Positions 24,763 through 34,400 of a DNA stretch of 64,000 nucleotides are shown in pieces. This DNA comes from DATAYA01 sp963754235. Lineage in GTDB: Bacteria; Pseudomonadota; Alphaproteobacteria; Acetobacterales; Acetobacteraceae. The stretch is from contig CAVWFK010000005.1 of assembly GCA_963754235.1 (NCBI GenBank), positions 186,001 to 250,000 of the forward strand, read 5' to 3'. The position numbers and the translations under genes were made by a program. Every line of letters begins with the position of its first letter. Position 1 is the first letter of the stretch. The notes beneath the pieces were generated by a model that saw nothing but the letters and a program-made list of their open reading frames with translations, ran no database searches and was not told where the DNA came from.

Positions 24763-27591
24763 ATGAATCCGCTGAAGCAGTTGGAAACGGTCGGCCAGTC
24801 GCCCTGGCTCGACTACGTCAAGCGCAGCCTGATTGAGAAGGGCGAGCTCAAGACCCTGATCGAGCGCGACGGGCTGAAGGGCGTCACCTCTAACCCATCG
24901 ATCTTCGAGAAGGCGATCGGCGAGAGCGACGAGTATGTCGATGCGCTGAAGGCATTCCAGGGCCGCGGCGATCACGGCATCTCCGCGATCTACGAGCATC
25001 TCGCAATCGCCGACATCCGTGCCGGTGCCGACGTGCTGCGGCCCGTCTATGAGGCGAGCGGCGGGCGCGACGGCTATATCAGTTTGGAATGCTCGCCCTA
25101 TCTTGCCAACGACACCGAGGCGACGATCGACGAAGCGCTGCGGCTGTGGTCCGCGGTGGAGCGGCCGAACCTGATGGTCAAGGTGCCGGCGACCGAGGCG
25201 GGCATCCCGGCGATCAGGCAACTGATCGGGCGTGGGCTCAACATCAACGTGACCTTGCTGTTCGGCGTTGGCATGTACGAGAGGGTGGTGGATGCGTACA
25301 TCACCGGTCTCGAGAATTTGGCGCGCGCGGGCGGCGACGTCTCCCGCACCGGCAGCGTCGCAAGCTTCTTCGTCAGCCGCATCGATACCGCGGTGGACAA
25401 GGAACTCGACCGCATCGGCGACAAGGGGGCGACCGAACGGCTGCGCGGCAAGACCGCGATCGCGAACGCCAAGCGCGCCTATGCCCGCTACAAGGCGCTG
25501 TTCGCCGGCCCGCGATGGCAGGCGCTAGCGGCGGCCGGCGCCAACACCCAGCGGCTGCTATGGGCCTCGACCAGCACCAAGAATCCGAAATATCGTGATA
25601 CGATGTATGTCGAGGGCCTGATCGGCCGCGACACGGTGAACACGATGCCGCCGGCGACGATGGATGCGTTCCGCGACCACGGCGAGATCATTCCCGATGC
25701 GGTCGAGCGCGATCTCGACGCGGCCGAAGCCGATCTCGCGGCGTTGGAAAAGCTCGGCATCTCGCTGAATGCGGTGACGACGAAGCTGATCGCGGACGGC
25801 GTGCGGCAGTTCGCCGATGCTTTCGATGAGTTGCTTGGTGCAGTCGCTCGGCGGCGCCGCACGCTGTTCGAGGGCGATCACGCGAGCCTTTCGGTGCATT
25901 CGAACAACGACGCGCTGGCAAGCGCGATTGCCGAGGAAATGGAGGCCTGGCGCAAGGACGGGCGCATCCGCCGGCTGTGGGCCGGGGATGCGTCGCTGTG
26001 GACCGGGCACGACGAGGCGCAGTGGACCGGCTGGCTGCATGTGGTCGAGCAGCAGCTTCAAGACGCCGCGGCGTTGCAAAGCTTCGCCGCCGAGGTGCGC
26101 GCCAAGGGCTACACCGACGTCGTGCTGCTCGGCATGGGCGGATCGAGCCTCGGGCCGGAGGTGCTGGCGCAGAGTTTTGGTCAGCAGCCGGGCTGGCCGC
26201 GTTTCCACATGCTCGACAGCACCGATCCGGCGCAGATCCGCACACTCGACGCCGCGATCGACGTGGGCCACGCGCTGTTCGTCGTGCAGTCGAAATCCGG
26301 CAGCACGCTCGAGCCCAACATCTTCATGGCGCATTTCCTTGACCTCGCCGAGAAGCGCGTGGGCGCGGGGCACGCCGCCGAGCACTTCGTCGCGGTGACG
26401 GATGCCGGCTCGTCGCTGGAGCGGCAAGCGCAGCAGCACGGCTTCGCGAATGTGTTCCACGGCGTGAAGTCGATCGGCGGGCGCTATTCCGTGCTGTCCA
26501 ATTTCGGCATGGTGCCGGCTGCCGCGATCGGCCTCGACGTGCCGAAGCTCCTGGAGACGACGGAGCTTATGGCGCGCGCCTGCGGCCCCGACGTGCCGCC
26601 GGCGGAGAATCCGGGCGTGCAGCTCGGCGTCGCCCTCGGCGTCGCGGCGAAGCGGTTCGGGCGCGACAAGGTGACGGTCATCGCCTCGCCGGCCATCGCC
26701 GATGTCGGCGCCTGGCTCGAACAGCTCATCGCCGAGAGCACCGGCAAGCAGGGACGCGGGCTGATCCCGGTGGATGCCGAGCCGCTTGGACCGCCCGATC
26801 GCTACGGGCAGGACCGGTTTTTCGCATATCTGGCGCTCTCGGGGCGGGAGGACGCGGCGCAGCGCGACGCGGTCGCGGCGCTGGAGCGTGCCGGCCATCC
26901 GGTTGCGCACATTGCGCTCGCCGATCAATGGCATGTCGGGCAGGAGTTCTTCCGCTGGGAGATCGCAACCGCCGTCGCGGGGGCGGTGATCGGCATCAAT
27001 CCATTCGACCAGCCGGATGTGGAAGCAAGCAAGGTCAAGACGCGCGCGCTGACCGACGATTACGAGAAAACCGGCAAGCTGCCGGAGCAGTCGCCGATCT
27101 TCCGCACCGACAGTGTGGCACTCTACGCCGATCCGCGCAACGCTCGCGAGCTCGGCCAAGAAGCGTCGCTCACCGCCTATCTGCGCCGCCATCTCGAGCG
27201 GGTGAATGATGGAGACTACGTGGCGCTCCTCGCCTATATCGAGCGCAACGCCGCGCACACCGCGGCGCTGACCGCGATCCGCACGCGCATCCGCGATGCG
27301 AAGCGGGCGGCGACCTGCGTGGGCTTCGGGCCGCGCTTCCTGCACTCGACCGGACAGGCCTACAAGGGCGGACCCAACTCGGGCGTGTTCATCCAGGTGA
27401 CGTGCGACGATCCTTCCGACCTGCCGGTGCCGGGCCATCGCTACAGTTTCGGCGTGGTGAAGGCGGCGCAGGCGCAGGGGGACTTGGACGTTCTGGTCGA
27501 GCGGGGCCGGCGCGCGGTGCGGGTGCATCTGCACGACGTGAAGAGCGGCCTCGCGGCACTCGCGCGCGCGATCGACGAAGCGCTTTCGTAA
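24763..27591 (+). CDS. tal-pgi: Bifunctional transaldolase / glucose-6-phosphate isomerase
   Basis: A 942-residue fusion. Residues 1 to about 370 are transaldolase: GVTSNPSIFEKAIGESDEY, LMVKVPATEAGIPAI with the Schiff-base Lys, and NINVTLLFGVGMYE. From about residue 385 to the end it is phosphoglucose isomerase: VVLLGMGGSSLGPEVLAQSF, VVQSKSGSTLEPNIF, and the PGI signature GGRYSVLSNFGMVPAAAIG. There is no stop or frame change between the halves. The fusion joins the step making fructose 6-phosphate to the step returning it to glucose 6-phosphate, fitting a cyclic pentose phosphate pathway. The same fusion is known from acetic acid bacteria. GAGGAG precedes the ATG. Confidence 0.95.
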   Translation: MNPLKQLETVGQSPWLDYVKRSLIEKGELKTLIERDGLKGVTSNPSIFEKAIGESDEYVDALKAFQGRGDHGISAIYEHLAIADIRAGADVLRPVYEASGGRDGYISLECSPYLANDTEATIDEALRLWSAVERPNLMVKVPATEAGIPAIRQLIGRGLNINVTLLFGVGMYERVVDAYITGLENLARAGGDVSRTGSVASFFVSRIDTAVDKELDRIGDKGATERLRGKTAIANAKRAYARYKALFAGPRWQALAAAGANTQRLLWASTSTKNPKYRDTMYVEGLIGRDTVNTMPPATMDAFRDHGEIIPDAVERDLDAAEADLAALEKLGISLNAVTTKLIADGVRQFADAFDELLGAVARRRRTLFEGDHASLSVHSNNDALASAIAEEMEAWRKDGRIRRLWAGDASLWTGHDEAQWTGWLHVVEQQLQDAAALQSFAAEVRAKGYTDVVLLGMGGSSLGPEVLAQSFGQQPGWPRFHMLDSTDPAQIRTLDAAIDVGHALFVVQSKSGSTLEPNIFMAHFLDLAEKRVGAGHAAEHFVAVTDAGSSLERQAQQHGFANVFHGVKSIGGRYSVLSNFGMVPAAAIGLDVPKLLETTELMARACGPDVPPAENPGVQLGVALGVAAKRFGRDKVTVIASPAIADVGAWLEQLIAESTGKQGRGLIPVDAEPLGPPDRYGQDRFFAYLALSGREDAAQRDAVAALERAGHPVAHIALADQWHVGQEFFRWEIATAVAGAVIGINPFDQPDVEASKVKTRALTDDYEKTGKLPEQSPIFRTDSVALYADPRNARELGQEASLTAYLRRHLERVNDGDYVALLAYIERNAAHTAALTAIRTRIRDAKRAATCVGFGPRFLHSTGQAYKGGPNSGVFIQVTCDDPSDLPVPGHRYSFGVVKAAQAQGDLDVLVERGRRAVRVHLHDVKSGLAALARAIDEALS

Positions 27592-27607
27592 GGGGGATTT
27601 CCAGGCC

Positions 27608-28615
27608 ATGCAGATCGGCGTGATCGGCCTCGGCCGCATGGGCGGCAACATCGTGCGCCGGCTGACGCGCGCGGGGCACTCCTGCGTCGTCTATGACGCC
27701 AACGCGAAGACCGCGCAGGCACTCGGCGCGGAAGGCGCCAAGCCGGTCGGCTCGCACGGGGAGATGCTGAAAGCTCTCGGCCAAAGCCCCCGTGCGATCT
27801 GGGTAATGCTGCCTGCGGGCCACGTCACCGAGGAGACGATCACCGATCTCGGCACATTGATGGGCCGCGGCGACATCGTCATCGACGGCGGCAACACTTT
27901 TTACAAGGACGACATCCGCCGCGCCAAGGCGCTCGCCCCGAAGGGCATCGACTATGTCGATGTCGGCACCTCGGGCGGCGTATGGGGACTCGAACGCGGC
28001 TACTGCATGATGATCGGCGGCAGACCCGAGGTGGTGAAGCATCTCGATCCGATTTTTTCGGCCCTGGCCCCCGGCCTCGGCGATATTTCCCGCACGCCGG
28101 GGCGGGAGCAGCGCGACCCCCGCGCCGAGCAGGGCTACATCCACGCCGGCCCGTGCGGGGCCGGGCATTTCGTCAAGATGGTGCACAACGGCATCGAATA
28201 CGGCATCATGCAGGCCTATGCCGAGGGTTTCGACATCCTGCACAACAAATCGGGCGAGGAACTGCCCGAGGACGAGCGGTTCACCCTCAACATGCCCGAC
28301 ATCGCCGAGGTGTGGCGACGCGGCAGCGTGATCTCGTCCTGGCTGCTCGATCTCGCGGCGATGGCGCTGGTGAAGAACGAGACGCTGTCGGACTTCTCCG
28401 GCTACGTGCAGGATTCCGGCGAGGGCCGCTGGACCATCGAGGCAGCGATCGAGGAGGCGGTGCCGGCGGAGGTGCTGTCGGCAGCACTCTACGCGCGGTT
28501 CCGCTCGCGCGAGCAGCACAGCTACGCGGACAGGATGCTCTCCGCGATGCGCTTCGGCTTCGGCGGGCATATCGAAGGCCACGCCCCCGACGCGCCCGGG
28601 CCGGCGGCGGAGTGA
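27608..28615 (+). CDS. gnd: 6-phosphogluconate dehydrogenase, decarboxylating, short form
   Basis: A 335-residue enzyme converting 6-phosphogluconate to ribulose 5-phosphate and CO2. The dinucleotide motif is GVIGLGRMGGNI. Catalytic and substrate regions are DGGNTFYKDD, DVGTSGGVWGLERG and HAGPCGAGHFVKMVHNGIEY, including the Lys in FVKMVHNG. At about 330 residues it is the short type that lacks the C-terminal helical duplication of the 470-residue E. coli enzyme and in several bacteria prefers NAD+. It starts 16 bp after tal-pgi with AGGGGGA upstream. Confidence 0.93.
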   Translation: MQIGVIGLGRMGGNIVRRLTRAGHSCVVYDANAKTAQALGAEGAKPVGSHGEMLKALGQSPRAIWVMLPAGHVTEETITDLGTLMGRGDIVIDGGNTFYKDDIRRAKALAPKGIDYVDVGTSGGVWGLERGYCMMIGGRPEVVKHLDPIFSALAPGLGDISRTPGREQRDPRAEQGYIHAGPCGAGHFVKMVHNGIEYGIMQAYAEGFDILHNKSGEELPEDERFTLNMPDIAEVWRRGSVISSWLLDLAAMALVKNETLSDFSGYVQDSGEGRWTIEAAIEEAVPAEVLSAALYARFRSREQHSYADRMLSAMRFGFGGHIEGHAPDAPGPAAE

Positions 28616-28620
28616 GCGGG

Positions 28621-30234
28621 ATGGCCGAGGAGCAGCGCCCGCACGGCACCCACATCGTCGCGGCACCCCCGCGTGCCAAGCCGAAGCCGGCCGATCCGTG
28701 TGCCATGGTGATCTTCGGCGCCGGCGGCGACCTGACCAAGCGGCTGGTGGTGCCGGCGCTCTACAACCTCTCACGCACCGGCATCCTGCCGGAGAATTTT
28801 GCGCTGATCGGCGTCGATCTCGCGCAAAACACCGCGGATGGCTGGCGCGACCATCTGCTTTCGACGCTCAAGGAGTTTGTCGGCAACAAATCGGCCGAAT
28901 TCAGTATCGACCATATCGACCAGGCGGCGTGGGACCGGCTGGCCGCCACCATGTCCTACGTGCAGGGCGATCTGACTGACACGGCACTGTACAACAAGCT
29001 CCGCACCGAGCTGCAACAAGCCGAGCAGCAGCACAAGACGAAGGGCAACGCGATCTTCTATCTCGCGGTCGCCGATCGCTTCTTCGGCCCGGTGGTCGAT
29101 CATCTTGGCCAGTCCAAGCTCTCCGACGAGAGCGCGCATGACGGCACGCGCAGCTTCTGGCGCCGGGTGGTGATCGAGAAACCGTTCGGCCACGACCTCA
29201 ACTCCGCTCGGGCGCTCAATGCGCGCGTGCTGAAAGTGCTGCACGAGGACCAGGTATTCCGTATCGACCACTTCCTCGGCAAGGAGACGGTGCAGAACAT
29301 CATGGCGTTCCGGTTCGGCAACGGTTTGTTCGAGCCGATCTGGAACCGCGAGCGGATCGACCATATTCAGGTCACCGTCGCGGAAACAGTGGGCGTCGAA
29401 GGCCGCGGCAAGTTCTACGAAGCCACCGGCGCGCTGCGCGACATGGTGCCGAACCACGTCTTTTCGCTGCTCGCGATGGTGGCGATGGAGCCGCCGGTCT
29501 CGTTCCAGGCCAACGAGATTCGTACCAAGAAAGCCGAGGTGTTCGCGGCGATGGCGCCCTGCCGCCCGCAGGACGCGGTGCGCGGCCAGTACGGCCCGGG
29601 CACGGTGCTCGGCAAATCCGTGGTCGCCTACCGCTCGGAGCCGAACGTGGCCTGGGACAGCAACACCGAAACCTACGTCGCCATGAAGCTTGCGATCGAC
29701 AACTGGCGCTGGGCCGGGGTGCCGTTCTACCTGCGCACCGGCAAATACATGGCGCGCCGTTCGACCGAGATCGCGATCCAGTTCAAGCAGGCGCCCTACG
29801 CGCCGTTCGACGCGACCCCGGTTGCCAGCCTGCGGCCGAACTGGCTGGTGGTGCAGATCCAGCCCGACGAGGGCATCTCATTGCAATTCGAGGTCAAGCG
29901 CGCCGGCCCGGCGATGGACCTCGCTGCGGTGCGCATGAGTTTCCGCTATTCCGACTGGTTCCCGCCGGAGCCGAATGTGGGCTACGAAACCTTGCTCTAC
30001 GACGTGATGATCGGCGATACGACACTGTTCCACCGCGCCGACGAGGTCGAGCGCACCTGGGCCGTGGTGCAGCCGGTGCTGAGTGCCTGGGCGGCGGCAA
30101 AGGCGGACTTCCCGAACTACGTCTCGGGCAGCGACGGGCCGGATGCGGCCGATGAGTTGATCGGGCGCGACGGCGATCGTGAATGGCGCTCGGTTGCCAA
30201 TCCCGACGGCGACAATCCGGGGAACATTCACTGA
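28621..30234 (+). CDS. zwf: Glucose-6-phosphate 1-dehydrogenase
   Basis: A 537-residue enzyme oxidising glucose 6-phosphate to 6-phosphogluconolactone. It has the coenzyme motif IFGAGGDLTKR, the EKPFGHDL motif and the active-site RIDHFLGKETVQN. The N-terminal 25 residues (MAEEQRPHGTHIVAAPP and on) form an extension before the nucleotide motif. ATG 28621 is 5 bp after the gnd stop (GAGTGAGCGGG serves as the ribosome site). The frame is open far upstream but is only a shadow of gnd. The stop overlaps the next start in TGATG. Confidence 0.94.
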   Translation: MAEEQRPHGTHIVAAPPRAKPKPADPCAMVIFGAGGDLTKRLVVPALYNLSRTGILPENFALIGVDLAQNTADGWRDHLLSTLKEFVGNKSAEFSIDHIDQAAWDRLAATMSYVQGDLTDTALYNKLRTELQQAEQQHKTKGNAIFYLAVADRFFGPVVDHLGQSKLSDESAHDGTRSFWRRVVIEKPFGHDLNSARALNARVLKVLHEDQVFRIDHFLGKETVQNIMAFRFGNGLFEPIWNRERIDHIQVTVAETVGVEGRGKFYEATGALRDMVPNHVFSLLAMVAMEPPVSFQANEIRTKKAEVFAAMAPCRPQDAVRGQYGPGTVLGKSVVAYRSEPNVAWDSNTETYVAMKLAIDNWRWAGVPFYLRTGKYMARRSTEIAIQFKQAPYAPFDATPVASLRPNWLVVQIQPDEGISLQFEVKRAGPAMDLAAVRMSFRYSDWFPPEPNVGYETLLYDVMIGDTTLFHRADEVERTWAVVQPVLSAWAAAKADFPNYVSGSDGPDAADELIGRDGDREWRSVANPDGDNPGNIH

Positions 30235-31052
30235 TGGCACGCGACATCGCCCTGCTGCTCGCCGACGTGGACGGCACACTGGTGACGCAGGAGAAGGTGC
30301 TGACCGAGCAGGCGAAGGAGGCCGTGCGCGCGCTGCACGACGCGGGCATCAAGCTCGCCATCACCAGCGGCCGGCCGCCGCGCGGGATGCACATGCTCGT
30401 CGAGCCGCTCGCGCTCAAGACGCCGATCGCCGGCTTCAACGGCGGCGTGTTCACGCACCCGGACTGGTCGGTGATCGAGCAGCACACGCTTTCGCCGGAG
30501 GCCGCAAAGAAGGCGCTTTCGCTGATCCTCGATCATAAGCTCGACGCCTGGGTCTATACCGGCGAGGACTGGCTGATCCGCGATCCCAAGGCGCCGCATG
30601 TCGCGCGCGAGGCTTGGACGGTGAAGTTCGACGCGACCGTGGTGCCGGAGTTCACCGACAAGCACCTGCAAGCGGCAGTGAAGATCGTCGGCGTCTCCGA
30701 TGATCTCGACGCGGTTGCGAAGACCGAGCAGGCAGCGCAACAGGCGCTCGGGAGATCGGCGAGTGCGGCGCGCTCGCAGCCTTATTATCTCGACGTGACG
30801 CATCCGCAGGCGAACAAGGGCACGGTCGTGCGCACGCTCTCGCGTCTGCTCGGCATCCCGCACAAGCGCATCGCGACCATGGGCGACATGCCGAACGACG
30901 TGCTGATGTTCCGCGAAAGCGGCTTCTCGATCGCCATGCGCAACGCGAGTGCGGAGGTGCAGAAGCAGGCGAGCGCCGTCACCGACAGCAACGAGGAGGA
31001 GGGTTTTGCGAAGGCCGTCCGGCGCCTGATCCTCGGCGACGCCGCGTCATGA
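30234..31052 (+). CDS. HAD-superfamily Cof-type (IIB) sugar phosphatase-like hydrolase
   Basis: A 272-residue haloacid-dehalogenase-superfamily hydrolase. Motif I is LLADVDGTLVT (nucleophile Asp), motif II is the Ser/Thr in AITSGRPPRG, and motifs III/IV are NKGTVVRTLS and ATMGDMPNDVLMF. The type IIB cap lies between, so the substrate is probably a small phosphorylated sugar or similar. Position inside the pentose-phosphate operon (TGATG overlap with zwf, ATGA overlap with pgl) suggests removal of a sugar phosphate or damaged intermediate, but that is inference. Confidence 0.87.
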   Translation: MARDIALLLADVDGTLVTQEKVLTEQAKEAVRALHDAGIKLAITSGRPPRGMHMLVEPLALKTPIAGFNGGVFTHPDWSVIEQHTLSPEAAKKALSLILDHKLDAWVYTGEDWLIRDPKAPHVAREAWTVKFDATVVPEFTDKHLQAAVKIVGVSDDLDAVAKTEQAAQQALGRSASAARSQPYYLDVTHPQANKGTVVRTLSRLLGIPHKRIATMGDMPNDVLMFRESGFSIAMRNASAEVQKQASAVTDSNEEEGFAKAVRRLILGDAAS

Positions 31053-31783
31053 CCCCGGCGCGCGGCAGCTTGCGCGTGTTCGCCGACCCGGACGCGCTGG
31101 CCGAGGGTGCGGCGGCGTTTCTCTGCGACCAGGCGGAGCGCAGCCATGATCGCTTCGTGCTGGCACTGTCCGGCGGCTCGACGCCGAAGCAGCTGTATCA
31201 GCGCCTCGCCGCGTCGCCGTTCGTCAAGCGCTTCCCCTGGTCGCGCACGCAATTCGTGCTCGGCGACGAGCGCTTCGTGCCGCCCGATCACCCGGACAGC
31301 AATTTCCGCATGGTGCGGGAGGCGATGCTTTCCCACGTCCCCGTGCCGCCGGGCAACATCCATCCGGTGCCGACCGAAGGTCTCGACGCGGACGCGGCGG
31401 CAGCCGCGTACGACCGCACGCTGCGGCATCTCTACGGCGCCGATGCGCTGGAGGCCGACAAGCCGCTCTTCGACGTCTGCCTGCTCGGCCTCGGCGAGGA
31501 CGGCCATACCGCATCCCTGATCCCCGGCCAGCCGGTGCTGCAGGAGCACGCGAAGTGGGTTGCCGCGGTGCCCGCCGGGCGCTCGGAGGTGCGGATCACG
31601 CTCACCTACCCGGCGATCGAGAGCAGCCACGTCACAATCTTTCTTGTCGAGGGCGAGAAAAAAAACGCAATCCTCGACCGGATGCTGTCCGGCGACCGCT
31701 CGGTGCCGGCCGGGATGCTGCGTCCGGCGGGCGAGCTGTTGTGGTTCGCCGATCGCCCCGCCGCCGGGCGCTGGGCCGGATGA
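31049..31783 (+). CDS. pgl: 6-phosphogluconolactonase
   Basis: A 244-residue DevB/SOL-type lactonase hydrolysing 6-phosphogluconolactone to 6-phosphogluconate. Family marks are LALSGGSTPKQLYQRLA near residue 38, FVLGDERFVPPDHPDSNF near 68, and LLGLGEDGHTASLIPG near 150, which contains the active-site His. ATGA overlap with the HAD gene and a four-base overlap with rpiA indicate tight translational coupling. It supplies the missing step between zwf and gnd, completing the oxidative branch in one operon. Confidence 0.92.
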   Translation: MTPARGSLRVFADPDALAEGAAAFLCDQAERSHDRFVLALSGGSTPKQLYQRLAASPFVKRFPWSRTQFVLGDERFVPPDHPDSNFRMVREAMLSHVPVPPGNIHPVPTEGLDADAAAAAYDRTLRHLYGADALEADKPLFDVCLLGLGEDGHTASLIPGQPVLQEHAKWVAAVPAGRSEVRITLTYPAIESSHVTIFLVEGEKKNAILDRMLSGDRSVPAGMLRPAGELLWFADRPAAGRWAG

Positions 31784-32475
31784 GCGATACCGACGCGGCC
31801 AAGCGCGTCGCCGCCGCGGCGGCGGTGGCGCTGGTCGAGGACGGGATGCGGCTGGGCCTGGGCACCGGCAGCACCATGCGCCACGCGGTCACGGCCCTGG
31901 CGCAGCGCATCGCGGCCGAAGGGCTGCACGTCACCTGCATTCCCACTTCCGTCGAGACTGAGCAGCAGGCCCGCGCGCTCGGCATCCCGCTTGCCGATTT
32001 CGCCGCGATCGACCGGCTCGATCTCGCGATCGACGGCGCCGACGAGGTGGAGCGCGGCACGTTGCGGCTGATCAAGGGCCTCGGCGGCGCGTTGCTGCGT
32101 GAGAAGATCGTGGCCCAGGCGGCCGCCCAATTCGTGATCCTGGCCGACGCGTCGAAAGTCGTGGGCACGCTCGGCGCGCGCGCACCCCTGCCCATTGAGG
32201 TGACGCGCTTCGGCCACGAGCAGACCGCGCGGCGGATCGCCGCGCTCGGGGCCGCACCGACGCTGCGGCTTCGCGATGGCGAACCTTTCATCAGCGACGG
32301 CGGCAATCTAATCCTCGACTGCGCCGGCTTTGCGCCGATCCGCGATCCGCAGACGCTGCAATGGCGGCTGCGTGCGATCGCGGGAGTGGTGGAAACCGGG
32401 CTTTTCCTCGGCGGCGTGGAACAGGCGATTATCGGCGCGCCCGACGGTTCGGCCCAAGTTTTGCGCGCCGGCTGA
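31780..32475 (+). CDS. rpiA: Ribose-5-phosphate isomerase A
   Basis: A 231-residue isomerase converting ribulose 5-phosphate to ribose 5-phosphate. The phosphate-binding loop GLGTGSTMRHAV, the catalytic DGADEVE region (LAIDGADEVERGT) and KGLGGALLREKIVA are all present, as is the C-terminal VETGLFLG. Length is normal. It overlaps pgl by four bases (ATGA) and is followed by gntK after 10 bp. It links the oxidative branch to transketolase. Confidence 0.94.
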   Translation: MSDTDAAKRVAAAAAVALVEDGMRLGLGTGSTMRHAVTALAQRIAAEGLHVTCIPTSVETEQQARALGIPLADFAAIDRLDLAIDGADEVERGTLRLIKGLGGALLREKIVAQAAAQFVILADASKVVGTLGARAPLPIEVTRFGHEQTARRIAALGAAPTLRLRDGEPFISDGGNLILDCAGFAPIRDPQTLQWRLRAIAGVVETGLFLGGVEQAIIGAPDGSAQVLRAG

Positions 32476-32485
32476 GGGACAGGAA

Positions 32486-33061
32486 ATGTCGCAACCGCCA
32501 ACGCCGCCGCGCACCTGGTCGCCGGCGCTCAGTCACGCGCTCACCCGCCCTGTCGTCATAGTGCTGATGGGCGTCTCCGGCTCGGGCAAGACGACGGTGG
32601 GCGTGCTGCTCGCCGCCGCCCTCGGCACCGCCTTCCAGGAAGGCGACGACCTGCATCCGCCGGCCAACGTCGCCAAGATGCACGCCGGGCATCCGCTCAA
32701 CGACGCTGACCGGATGCCCTGGCTGCACAGCATTGCCGCGGTGATCGACGGCTGGCGGACGCGCGGCGTGGGCGGCGTGGTGGCGTGCTCGACTTTGAAA
32801 CGGCGCTACCGCGACATCCTGATCGGCGAGCGCGCCGACGTGACGCTCGTGTATCTCAAGGGCACGCACGACCTGATCGCCCGTCGGCTGGCGGCGCGGC
32901 ACGAGCACTTCATGCCCGCCGCCCTGCTCGACAGCCAGTTCAGCACGCTCGAGGAGCCGATGCCCGACGAGCATGCGCTGTTGGTCGATGTGGGCGGCAC
33001 GCCGGCCGAGATCGTGGACCGCATCGTGGCGGGGCTGGAGGCGCGCGAGCGGGGATCATGA
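32486..33061 (+). CDS. gntK: Gluconokinase
   Basis: A 191-residue P-loop kinase phosphorylating D-gluconate to 6-phosphogluconate. The Walker A motif is GVSGSGKTTVG, followed by EGDDLHPPANVAKMHAGHPL (gluconate-binding region), DRMPWLHSIA, and VVACSTLKRRYRD. About 25 N-terminal residues precede the usual kinase start. An AGGA site lies before ATG 32486. Last gene of the operon: it lets free gluconate, abundant when glucose is oxidised in the periplasm, enter at the 6-phosphogluconate node. Confidence 0.93.
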   Translation: MSQPPTPPRTWSPALSHALTRPVVIVLMGVSGSGKTTVGVLLAAALGTAFQEGDDLHPPANVAKMHAGHPLNDADRMPWLHSIAAVIDGWRTRGVGGVVACSTLKRRYRDILIGERADVTLVYLKGTHDLIARRLAARHEHFMPAALLDSQFSTLEEPMPDEHALLVDVGGTPAEIVDRIVAGLEARERGS

Positions 33062-33128
33062 CAGGCTTGTGAAGGGCGCACCGATCGGGCACGTTCGTGC
33101 GCAAACAGCACCGACCGGGAGGCGACCG

Positions 33129-34385
33129 ATGCCCATTCTGACACGCCGCGCGGCGCTCGCGCTGCCGCTGCTCGCTCCTGCCGTCGCATCCGGTGTCGCG
33201 CGCGCGGCGCCCGCCGCGGTGAAGATCGGCGCCACCTATCCACTGAGCGGCGCGGTCGCCTCGGCGGGTGCCGAGATGAAGCAGGCGATCGAGGTCGCCG
33301 AGGACATCATCAACAGCCCGCACCCGGAACTCAAGGCGCTGCCGCTCGCCGCGGGCACCGGCCTGGCCGGGCTGGGCGGTGCGCCGGTGCGGACGATCTT
33401 CGCCGACCACCAGGGCAATCCGGCGGTCGCCCAGAGCGAGACGTTGCGGCTGATCACGCAGGACCACGTGGTTGCGATGGTCGGCGCCTATCAATCGAAC
33501 TGCACGCTGACCTCATCGGCGGTCGCCGAGCGCTACGGCATCCCCTTCGTCGCCGGCGAAAGCTCGGCCCCCAGTCTCACCGAGCGCGGCTATAAATGGT
33601 TCTTCCGCACCACGCCGATCGGCACCGATTTCGGCCGCGCCGATGGCATGTTCCTGGCCGGGCTCGCGCAGTCCGGGCACAAAATCGGCGACGTGATGGT
33701 GGTGAACGAGAACACCGAATACGGCAGCTCGACGGGCGATGCGATCCTGGCCGGGTTGAAGGCGCACAATCTGAAGGTCGGCGGCCGGATCGCCTACAAC
33801 GCCAACAGCGCCGACGTGAGCGCGCAGGTGTTGCAGATGAAGCAGGCGCACCCGGACGCGGTCATCTTCGTCAGCTACACCTCCGACTCGATCCTGTACA
33901 TGAAGACGATGCACAACCTCAACTACAAGCCGGCGGTGCTGATCGGCGATGATTCCGGCTTCTCCGACCCGAGCTTCGTCAACGCAGTCGGCGACCTCGC
34001 GCAGGGTGCGATCAACCGCAGCTCTTGGGACAAGGGCAAACCCGGCGGCACCAGTTACATCGTCAATTCGCTGTATCGCAAACACACCGGCCGCGACATG
34101 GACGACACCTCGGCGCGTGCGATGCAGGGCTTCCTCACGCTGTGCGATGCGATCAACCGGGCGGCCTCGACGGCGCCGGAAAAGATCCAGGCGGCGCTGC
34201 GTGCGACCGACCTCAAGGCCTCGCAGCTCATGATCGGATACGACGGCGTGAAGTTCGGCCCGAACGGGCAGAACACGCTTGCGGCGACGCTGCTGGTGCA
34301 GTTGCGGGGGCACGATTACGTCGCGGTCTGGCCGCAGCGGGAGGCGACGGCGAAACTGGAGCTGCCGTTCCAGGGCTGGGGTTGA
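33129..34385 (+). CDS. ABC transporter substrate-binding protein, branched-chain amino acid / LivK type
   Basis: A 418-residue periplasmic binding protein of the Peripla_BP_6 family. The signal peptide is MPILTRRAALALPLLAPAVA with cleavage near ARAAPA; the RR and sequence are Tat-like but imperfect. Then come KIGATYPLSGAVASAGAEMK, MVGAYQSNCTLTSSAVAERY and VNENTEYGSSTGDAILAG. It starts the transporter cluster with livH, livM, livG and livF. It follows gntK by 67 bp, so it may have its own promoter or be read from the operon. Ligand could be an amino acid, amide or other small solute. Confidence 0.88.
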   Translation: MPILTRRAALALPLLAPAVASGVARAAPAAVKIGATYPLSGAVASAGAEMKQAIEVAEDIINSPHPELKALPLAAGTGLAGLGGAPVRTIFADHQGNPAVAQSETLRLITQDHVVAMVGAYQSNCTLTSSAVAERYGIPFVAGESSAPSLTERGYKWFFRTTPIGTDFGRADGMFLAGLAQSGHKIGDVMVVNENTEYGSSTGDAILAGLKAHNLKVGGRIAYNANSADVSAQVLQMKQAHPDAVIFVSYTSDSILYMKTMHNLNYKPAVLIGDDSGFSDPSFVNAVGDLAQGAINRSSWDKGKPGGTSYIVNSLYRKHTGRDMDDTSARAMQGFLTLCDAINRAASTAPEKIQAALRATDLKASQLMIGYDGVKFGPNGQNTLAATLLVQLRGHDYVAVWPQREATAKLELPFQGWG

Positions 34386-34400
34386 GCCAAGTGGTTGAAG

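Noticed and set aside
25558..27651. 697-codon antisense frame opposite the tal-pgi fusion
   Set aside because: A shadow of a well-supported gene; no ribosome site and no family match.
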